A DNA stretch of 64,000 nucleotides from Symsagittifera roscoffensis. Lineage: Eukaryota; Xenacoelomorpha; Acoela; Convolutidae. The DNA is taken from the NCBI RefSeq assembly GCF_963678635.1, contig NC_087068.1, forward strand, positions 27,778,318 through 27,842,317, given 5' to 3'. A model generated the notes under the pieces. The model did no database searches and was not told the DNA's origin. It worked only from the letters and a program-made list of their open reading frames with translations. Shown here piece after piece: positions 56,650-64,000 of the stretch. Both the position numbers and the translations under genes were made by a program. The number at the start of each line of letters is the position of its first letter. Within the stretch, counting starts at the first letter, position 1.

Positions 56650-57425
56650 GGCTTCCTAATTTACTTAAGACTCTTATCGACAATTTTGTAAATATTTCAT
56701 AACAATTTGACGGGAACGCCTTCCTTCCCAACCAAAACCGAAAAAACCTACAATCGCTTCTTGCAGGAGTTGATTGATTAAGCACCCAACTGCCAGCCTG
56801 AAAAAACTTTGTTCGATTTTGAGCAAGCTGTTAATGAGTTCTTCAAAAAATTCCCCGAAGCACATTTATCGGATTAAGCTGTTATTTAGTCTTTTGAAAA
56901 ATTCCCCAAAGCGCATTTATCGGATTGTTTTTCCCATCTCTCCCACAGTTACATGAGAAAAGAAATGAATTGGGTCTGAAAGTGACCTACGTAACGAAGC
57001 ACGATTTAGCGTAGGCCCTAAAAATGCCGCCTTCCCTTGCAAATAAAAAAAGAAAATATCGGCAATTGTTATGATATAATAGTTCAGGAAGATCAGATTG
57101 TACGCGACAGAAATTGTTTAAACCGGAAAAAATTGCGAAAATTGACGAGTTGTGTTTGTCCTTCGGCTCTACTTATATAAAAAGCATTGTGCCAAACCGT
57201 GAATCTTTATTCCCACCCTCGTTCTGGAACCAGCAAGATGCGGCCATGAGTGGCATTGCTAGAACAATAAATGCTGTTGAAGGATGGCATTTCGGTATCC
57301 GATCCTATTTCAGCGGAGCCCACCAAATTATGTGGAAAGTAGTGGGCAGCCAGCAAAAAGATGCCTCCGTACAAAAATCTAATTTTCACCATCGAGTGGC
57401 CATAAATTCACAAAAAAAATAAAAT
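56650..57425 (+). pseudogene. Mutator-like (MULE) transposase remnant
   Basis: Three frames together show the order of a MULE transposase C-terminal half: FDFEQAVNEFF then KKFPEAHL (the D/E-rich catalytic region), an FSHLSHSY segment, and at 57114-57420 an open frame with FPPSFWNQQDAA, ARTINAVEGWHFGIRS and HQIMWKVV. The RTxNxVEGWH motif is typical of animal MULEs. Frameshifts and stops break it. A roughly 50-bp segment with ATTCCCCGAAGCACATTTAT is tandemly duplicated (about 56845 and 56896). Confidence 0.65.
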
Positions 57426-59805
57426 AACCGTGTATTAACGGAAAGATTACAAAACATAAATTCCATTTACGAAGACAAATATGGTTCTTTCTCAGAGCCT
57501 TATCTAGTTTGTGCTAAGCCAGTGTAATTTTTGTCTCAATTTTGTTTATTCTTTCGTGTTATTAAAATCAAATTTTAATCCTTTCATACTTTTATCAGCG
57601 TTTTTTGAAAAAATGTTTCCTTGCAGACTCCCGGAAACGTAACTAACGCAAGAAATTGACTCGTGCACTAGCAATTTAGTCCCAGAACAATCGCCCTTAT
57701 TTTCGGGTTGCTAGGCCGGGACTAGGGGCTGGAAAAACCTTTAGCTTTGCGTTTAGGTGTCACGAATTCAAAAAACGCTGACAAAGCGACCAGGTTATAG
57801 GTTTCAGTTCGAGAATGATTCTAAAAATGATTGATTTCTAGGCTTTTAGCGTTGGTTAAACCTTTTTAAAATTTCTATACCGGCTGAAAGTTTCTGGAAA
57901 ATTAGGCCATATTAGTAATAGGCCGTCTAATTATTTGCGGGCCATTGAAGATCATTAATTATTGCATGTTTTTGGTTCATTCTGGAACGATTCATTGAAA
58001 TAATTGGCAAGGCCATTTCATTTTGGAACGATTTACTGAAATTATTCGCCAGGTCATTTCTGTTCAAAACTTTCGCGAATTAACTAGCTCGAAATTGTCT
58101 GGCTTTAAATGGCAAACATTTTTCTCGTTCAAGTCTGATGTTTATCGAAGTCCCCTTTGAAGTAAGTTTTTCTTTTCATTTTGCATTAAAGCGTTGTTAA
58201 GTTATAAAAATGGTTTTATAATCTAGCGATGTTAAACTGCTAAGGCAACAAAAAGTAGGGAATGAAATTGTATGGCATCAAAATGTTTTAAATTAAAAAG
58301 GGGGAACTGTTAGCCTAATATAACACCTCTCTCGCGTTACGCGCTCAAAAGAAACTGCAACACGCCCGAAGACTAAGTTCTTACCGTTTTCTATGGTTGG
58401 AACAAAAAAAACTGAAACACCAGAATACAAAACTTTTTCCTTCCTCTTTATTGAAGCAAAAATTATACGGAAAAATTTAGGACCTCAATCCCCATGCTTT
58501 TGGTAAAGAGGTTATTCCTACAACTTAATACAACCATGATCTAACGTAATACTGGTATTAGATCACATGGAAGACTATTTTGTCGCATTTCGTTTACTCT
58601 AAAGGGCGTATTACTGAAAACTCAAAATAAATTGACATATAATAAACTATAGATCAACGCCAGGGAGAAGATGCACTTCGCAAGTTAAAAGTGAAAGAAA
58701 AATGACCTCGACAGCATGAAAACAAACCTTTAAAAAGGAAAAATAGGACTACAAAACAGCTGATGAAAAATAACTTGCCTTCACCACTGGATGAGCTGAT
58801 TGCCGGAACGAAAATTCCAATAGAAAAACTGCTTTTTAATTAGGCTGATTCGAATTACAACTACCATTTAGAAGCTGAGCAATGTGATTTGGGTGAAACT
58901 TACTCGCATTATCAAAAAACCGCTAATGAGGTAATAAAAAAAATGCCTGCCAATAATGAATTTCTATTAGTTCATAAAGTGGTCATCGAAAAAATCAATT
59001 TTGATTGATTCGAAATATATTTTGGAAGTAGAAACGACTTGGTGATAAACAGATGGCTAAATATTTGCTACAGGCAAAGCGAAGCTTCGCAACACTACAT
59101 ATATTACGGTAAAAAATAAGTTAAAACATAAATCTCGCAAGTGGAAACATAAATGGAAAAAGTCGGGAACTTACGGGAGAAATTGAATTTAGAAATAGAT
59201 AGTTGCTCATGGTTCCCCCCTTCAATTATCGATTTCTTCTTATTTTGACTTTTTTGTACGCATAGGGAGAGGAACAAGAATAAATCTTAGAACACTAACA
59301 GTGATGTTAATTGGCTAGAGTTATTTTAAAATGAGCAAACAAAAAAATCAAAACAAACTTTCAAAAAATCTAGAACAAATTTTTCTACAATATTTGACAC
59401 TTTGGAGCCAGGTAAGCGCTAAAAGAAGCTTCAAAACCAATGTTACATGGGCAGAACATGGATTTTACAGCTTGAAAATAGCTTTTAATACACAAGCGAA
59501 GCAGAGATTCGCTCGACTTGATACAACACAAAATAGCACGGCAGCTCGCCCAAAAATAGGACGAAAGCTGAGTTGGAAAAAAGACGAAACAAATTAACGT
59601 TAGTCTGGATTGCAGTTGAATTTGAAGAACGATACTGAGGTACATAATTGCCAGTGTTAAATAAGCGTTGAAAAATGTACTTCATCAAGCGGTTACTGAG
59701 CAGACAACACTTGTGTAGACGACTTTTGAACGGAAAAAATTGAGCTTTGAAAACAATTTAAGCGACAGAAAATTTTGCGCCCCATCCGGAATCAGAAATG
59801 AAATT
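57426..59805. other. Stretch without a supported gene
   Basis: Contains a roughly 42-bp tandem duplication (TGGAACGATTCATTGAAATA and TGGAACGATTTACTGAAATT, about 57980 and 58023) and a GCGAAGCTTCGC hairpin at 59085 related to the SINE A end. Short ORFs near 59331-59688 have no recognisable motif. Confidence 0.45.
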
Positions 59806-59809
59806 TAAA

Positions 59810-60295
59810 AAAAAACAGAGCGAATCGAAGACTGGAAAAGAGTTATGACCGCAAGTAAACTTAAAAAAATTGACCTTGTTGAAAAAACTCAACTTTCGAA
59901 TTTCAAAGAAAAAAAACATATGCCCTCTTTAAGCTCTTTGAATTGCTAGAACGATTACTGATTGGCGATTTTTCATAACAGTAACCCAACTTGAGAAAAA
60001 CTTGATCAACAGGTAAAGTTTTTATTCCGCTGGAAATCTTAAAATTTTATTCCACTTTCGAACTAGAAATCGCTCACGAATTTTTGCGCCATTTGCACAT
60101 TCGTATTTGGAGAGTGTTATTTACGTCTCTTTCAATAGATGAATTTCAATTGAACACAAAAGGTTCATATATACCTTAGTGCATCAATATTTAAAGACTT
60201 TTACCTAAAAAACTTTTACCTAAAAAAAAAAATGAGCAAGACCTATATAAGAGTCTTCACTACGTTCATTACTCTTCATAACTTTCGTCCTCCAC
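59810..60295 (+). repeat. TATA-type dispersed repeat, well preserved
   Basis: Shows the body (ACCCAACTTGAGAAAAACTT, GAAATCGCTCACGAATTTTT) and right end GACCTATATAAGAGTCTTCA then CTACGTTCATTACTCTT. Confidence 0.75.
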
Positions 60296-60859
60296 TCGAC
60301 CATCTATGAGGCAACTAAACAGATTAAACACCCACCGAAACCATTTAAGCCAAATTTAAAATCCCATAAATTAAAATTCGAACAAAATAGACATTTAAAT
60401 TGCAGACATGCTCAAAAAAAATTTCGATTTTACAACGATTGTTAGCTGTAAGGGTAATCAGACGCTAATTGCTCGTTTTACTCGCTCTAAATTAGACTAC
60501 AACTTCCTTTTTCAACCGCCTTTAGTAGACACTGGAAATTGATATAAAAAAATTTTCAAAACCGATTGACTCACCACTCAAAGGGCTTAAATACGGTATA
60601 TCCAAAACAGTTAGAAAATGAAGCGCCCTAAAACAAGTGGCCATCAATAAATCGCGCAAATCGTTTAAAAACAGCTTTTCAAAAAATGTATCTTTGATTT
60701 ATTGTAACAACAAATTTTCGTAGAGAGCATTTTGCCAGCAATCGACGCGGTAGTAAAATCGTAATTAATGATTGATTAAAGAAGCCAAAAATGGACCCGA
60801 AAATCGCAAAACTAAGGGCATCATATTCCATTATGGTTAAACTAAGCAACTTGCTTGAA

Positions 60860-60906
60860 TTTCCCAATTTTGTTCGTTTTGTCCGAATGATTGAAATCAG
60901 CACTGT
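60860..60906. mobile_element. Right end of a Tc1/mariner-like MITE
   Basis: TTCCCAATTTTGTTCGTTTT then GATTGAAATCAGCACTG followed by TA matches the right terminus of the MITEs at 11502 and 12662. The other end was not found. Confidence 0.6.
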
Positions 60907-61487
60907 ATCAACGCGCTTCTTTATACTTGTTAATTCAATCTCAGTATATTTCAAGAATCAGTCAAAGCTGCTCAATGTGCAAAAAAAACTATATAAACCG
61001 TGAACCGAGCTGATTTATAACATCCGGTTAAAACTAAAACAACTTTTAACTTTAAATGCTTTTGTATCGAAGCATTTTGTCTAGAAATAAATTGCTGAAG
61101 ACAAAAGTTTAGCGTATTGCAATTTCGTTTGCAAATTGGGAAGGCAAACATTGCCTCAAAATTGCTCTTTTTTCGAATCAATTAAATGGATTTAAATACG
61201 CACAAAATAACTGGTCATATATGTGTCCTATTTTGTTTTATGAAATGCAAGAATGAAATTAAGTAAACAATTTCGTACAAACATATTAACTATTATCAGC
61301 ATATAACTCACAACGAAACTTACATCAGCAGAGCATAATGGCGGATTAAACAATGTTTTAATCATTTAATAATTACATGAACACTAACTTAAACAAAAAA
61401 CTGTTCTACTCTATTCAGGTAAAGATTTTGAACTTTCAACTGCGTTTAAATTTTTCTCCAATTAAAAATAGCTAAAATAAACGATTC

Positions 61488-61690
61488 TTAGATATGGCAA
61501 CTAAGCCAACAAAACATCAGCAGACAAATAGTAGGCCGCAATTTGCAGATCCGGAATATATAGGCCGCATTTTTTTGATCCGGAATATTTTTTTGTTTGA
61601 AAAAAAAATAGTCCTGGTCAGATTTGAACACAGGAACTTTGCCGTCCCAAGGCGTATTCGTTACCACCAGGCTAATTTTGCAATAGGCAA
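61488..61690 (-). mobile_element. tRNA-like SINE family B, copy 2
   Basis: The minus strand has CTGGTGGTAACGAATACGCC, anticodon-like TTGGGAC between GCC and GGC, and a B-box-like TGTGTTCAAATC, then GACCAGGACTATTTTTTTTT. The low part ATATGGCAACTAAGCCAACA matches 48676. A long minus-strand ORF (61488-61982) runs through it. Confidence 0.65.
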
Positions 61691-62204
61691 TACGATTATT
61701 GAAATCATTATGAAGCAAGGTACACCAGGAGTCCAATGAGTCTTGAGGACAAAGTTGTTCACGGGAAAAAAAGTCTAGTACCCGATTGTAATACTCTTGC
61801 TTATCACAAGGGTAAACAGATATCAAAGAGCCAGTTACGAAAATTTCTGGGCCGCTTTTTCTAAATATTGAGAGAACTTTTTTCAAATACTTGCAATAAC
61901 AACTATGCCCATGGATTCCACACGATACCATCACTCGACGCCCGACGAATTTTTTAGGACAGTTTTTGCGCAAAAAAATCATTCTATGCCACAGTTCCTA
62001 CACACTTCCTCACCTCAATATATATGTATATATGTCACATCTTCAAAACAAAAAGAGTGGTGGAATGCTCTGCAGGTTGCAAAGAGTTTTCCAGATACAA
62101 TACCAATGCAAAAAACGTTCATTAGTTTATAACAATCGAAAAAAAAATCAAAAATGAAGTATAAAATGTTAGTAAACTGTTGGAAAAATTGTGAAATGTA
62201 AAAA

Positions 62205-62430
62205 AAGTCTGGTTACAAGTAACAAGCCACTAGCTCTTGCATGTGAAAATAACTTAACTCCTCTGGAACTCGAACCTGCGACCTAGATAATTAGTCTAAA
62301 ACACCATCACCATTAGAGCAGATTAAATACATGCGGATAAAACATATCGGCTCTACACAGATACTGACATTATGCACTTTTGCTGACCAGTAATTTGTGC
62401 GAATTGGGTAGGAAAAGTTAACTCGTAATA
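62205..62430 (-). mobile_element. SINE family A relative with a good B box
   Basis: The minus strand at 62262-62322 reads GCTCTAATGGTGATGGTG, an anticodon-like TAGA/TCTA stem around CTAATTA, and GCAGGTTCGAGTTCC (canonical B box). The flank GAATTGGGTAGGAAAAG matches the family A head. Confidence 0.55.
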
Positions 62431-62559
62431 GAAAACTGGCAATTGCTTTTGTTAAATTCAACGTAAATTACTCTGACAAGCGAAAGAATCATAAATTGTT
62501 TTCACATTCTCAACTTGCGAACTTTTTGAAATAATTCTTGAAACCTGAATTATTGCATA

Positions 62560-62900
62560 ATTTATGATGCCACACGCGATAATCTACGAGCTTGCTTTCA
62601 GGTCCCCTCAATTGCGAGAAAAAAGCCATCCCGGGCCATAGTTTTTTCGCATTCTTTCAGGACGACCAGAACAAAAAAGAGCTCTGTGATATAAGATTTC
62701 GTTTCCCTGTATCATTGAAACGGCGTTACGCAACACGCAAAAAATCCCGATTCCAATTATAGTCAACTCTTGGTATTGGCCATTTCTAGCGAGGCTGAGG
62801 ATGCATTTTCTGAAAATTTAACTAAATGGGCAAAAGAGCGGCTTGCCGTAATGAGCTGAATGGCTCAAATGTTGGTATTTTCCCTCGTGGATTAATTGTC
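62560..62900 (+). other. Locally GC-richer block, possible transposon debris
   Basis: Higher GC than its surroundings, with open plus-strand stretches such as PGHSFFAFFQDDQNKKEL and AISSEAEDAFSENLTKWAKE in different frames. It reads like decayed coding sequence, but I do not recognise a family. Confidence 0.3.
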
Positions 62901-63734
62901 TTAATTTAAACGCTCTGGGCCAATTGGCAGATCATGGTTCTACTAATCGGATGACCAAAAACTGCTTGACACGTAAATCTGTTCTTTAGTTACCCTGTCA
63001 AAGGACATCTTTGCTATATGCAGTCCAAGCAGATAACCTGGATTGTTTCGCAATCAGTTTTTCAGAAAGAATAAACAAACAAGGTTAAGCTTCAGAAGGT
63101 AGTTATCAAAAGAGAAAATAATTGGTTAATTTCAATTGATATAATTTATTCAACTTTGTAGCTGCAATAGTTGGAAGGAACGAACAATTATACAAATTCA
63201 AACATCGAATAAAATAAATGCCGATACTCAATACTGGGTCAATTAGTTATAGCAACATTTGATCAAAACTGCAGAAGTTAGTTACATCATTATTATCATA
63301 ACCATTAACAATAGTAAACAATAGTAAACTTAACAATATAACAAAATAGATCTTCGTTCAAACTATTATTAACGTCAGTTTACAAAACAATGTCAAAGAT
63401 TTGTACAATACATTGGATGAGCCTTGTCAAACAAGGACATTTTGGTCTTTCTGAAACGTCTATCAAAACTAATATTTTAACATTGACAGACGCGGTTAAT
63501 TGCGAACAATGGGAAAAACAACATTGGGGATATTGTCTAAAAGTGAACAAACTTGCTCATGGAAACAATTAACAAACGGAACCAACTTCAACCTAAATTA
63601 ACTGCAACAAATAAGCAAACGCACCAAAAACGTCAAATCTTCAAGTTTAAAGCAATCTGAGAGTAAGGACTTCAAAAATTGGATGTTTTTTTCTGAATTA
63701 AGCGAATTATTTAATTGTCATTTCGTATTATCAT
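62901..63734. other. Intergenic stretch, no gene seen
   Basis: AT-rich between the decayed block and the 3' end of the next gene. No supported feature. Confidence 0.45.
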
Positions 63735-63740
63735 TTTATT
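63735..63740 (-). terminator. Poly(A) signal of the partial right-edge gene
   Basis: AATAAA on the minus strand, about 24 bases past the TAG stop at 63764-63766. Confidence 0.55.
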
Positions 63741-63763
63741 TCACAGCTTTCTATTTTCAACGG

Positions 63764-64000
63764 CTACTGCAAAACACAATTTGCAGATCGCGATTTTTCG
63801 GAACTCGTTTCTAGGTCCAGTTCCTTTGATGATGTTTCTTGAACAATTTCGCCCGAAAAATTGTCGGAATCTCTCTTAGAAACTGCGCTTTCACCATCTG
63901 ATAAACCATCTACAGATTCTTCGCAACAAATCGGTGGCTTTTTAGACGATAGGGTAAATTTCTCAGAGCCGTTTTTCAAGTTTATAACAGATCGGGTACT
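63764..64000 (-). CDS. C-terminal part of an unidentified protein ending in a CaaX box
   Basis: An open frame enters from the right edge and runs 78 codons to TAG. It is rich in Ser, Glu and Lys (ESVDGLSDGESAVSKRDSDN, then SSKELDLETSSEKSRSANC) and ends Cys-Val-Leu-Gln. A terminal CaaX with Gln last is a farnesylation-type signal, so the product may be membrane-tethered. A poly(A) signal follows closely, supporting a real last exon. The rest of the gene lies outside the window and I cannot name it. The sequence TTGTGTTTTGCAG just before the stop also resembles a splice acceptor, a caution against overconfidence. Confidence 0.55.
   Translation of the reverse strand, partial: STRSVINLKNGSEKFTLSSKKPPICCEESVDGLSDGESAVSKRDSDNFSGEIVQETSSKELDLETSSEKSRSANCVLQ

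Noticed and set aside
61488-61982. A 164-codon minus-strand ORF as a gene
   Set aside because: About 40% of it is tRNA-like SINE sequence. The rest has no recognisable motif or splice and poly(A) context.

Overview
This window looks like a gene-poor, AT-rich stretch of an invertebrate animal nuclear genome. The genes are interrupted by canonical GT-AG introns and sit among many kinds of decayed transposable element. Species cannot be assigned from sequence alone. Balanced codon use inside exons set against very AT-rich introns, a LIV-1-type zinc transporter and an SH3/coiled-coil adaptor all fit a metazoan. Only about 5% of the window is coding by my reading, and everything I trust as a host gene is on the minus strand.

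Layout. 1-2368: broken, rearranged CR1/L2-like non-LTR retrotransposon ending in a (GAT)n tail. 3650-9583: a complete ZIP (SLC39, LIV-1 type) zinc transporter gene in nine exons, read right to left, 438 aa, with a signal peptide, His-rich loops and an unusual metal-site signature. 9584-23010: no host gene found; tandem 1.2-1.6 kb repeats carrying Tc1/mariner-like foldback MITEs, other MITEs and an unexplained 205-codon ORF. 23011-52352 (perhaps to 52786): a long gene for an SH3 adaptor with a Ser/Pro-rich middle and a C-terminal coiled coil, in at least ten exons whose phases all match (673 aa from the first usable Met). Its architecture recalls CIN85/CD2AP with a single SH3. Its introns hold Helitrons, hAT-like MITEs, tRNA-like SINEs and a dispersed repeat carrying a TATA box. 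52787-63734: no convincing host exon; a third Helitron, a Mutator-like transposase remnant and SINEs. 63735-64000: the 3' end of a third minus-strand gene whose product ends in a CaaX box.

The most notable structures are three non-autonomous Helitrons (31251-33087, 34739-35845, 54752-56001). Each is built from a roughly 160-bp satellite monomer and ends in a hairpin plus CTAG. Beside the second lies a 127-bp copy of part of an exon and intron of the surrounding adaptor gene, bounded on its other side by a second Helitron-type 5' end, which suggests exon capture. Exon boundaries were derived by hand from splice signals, phase continuity and family resemblance; no alignment or transcript evidence was available.
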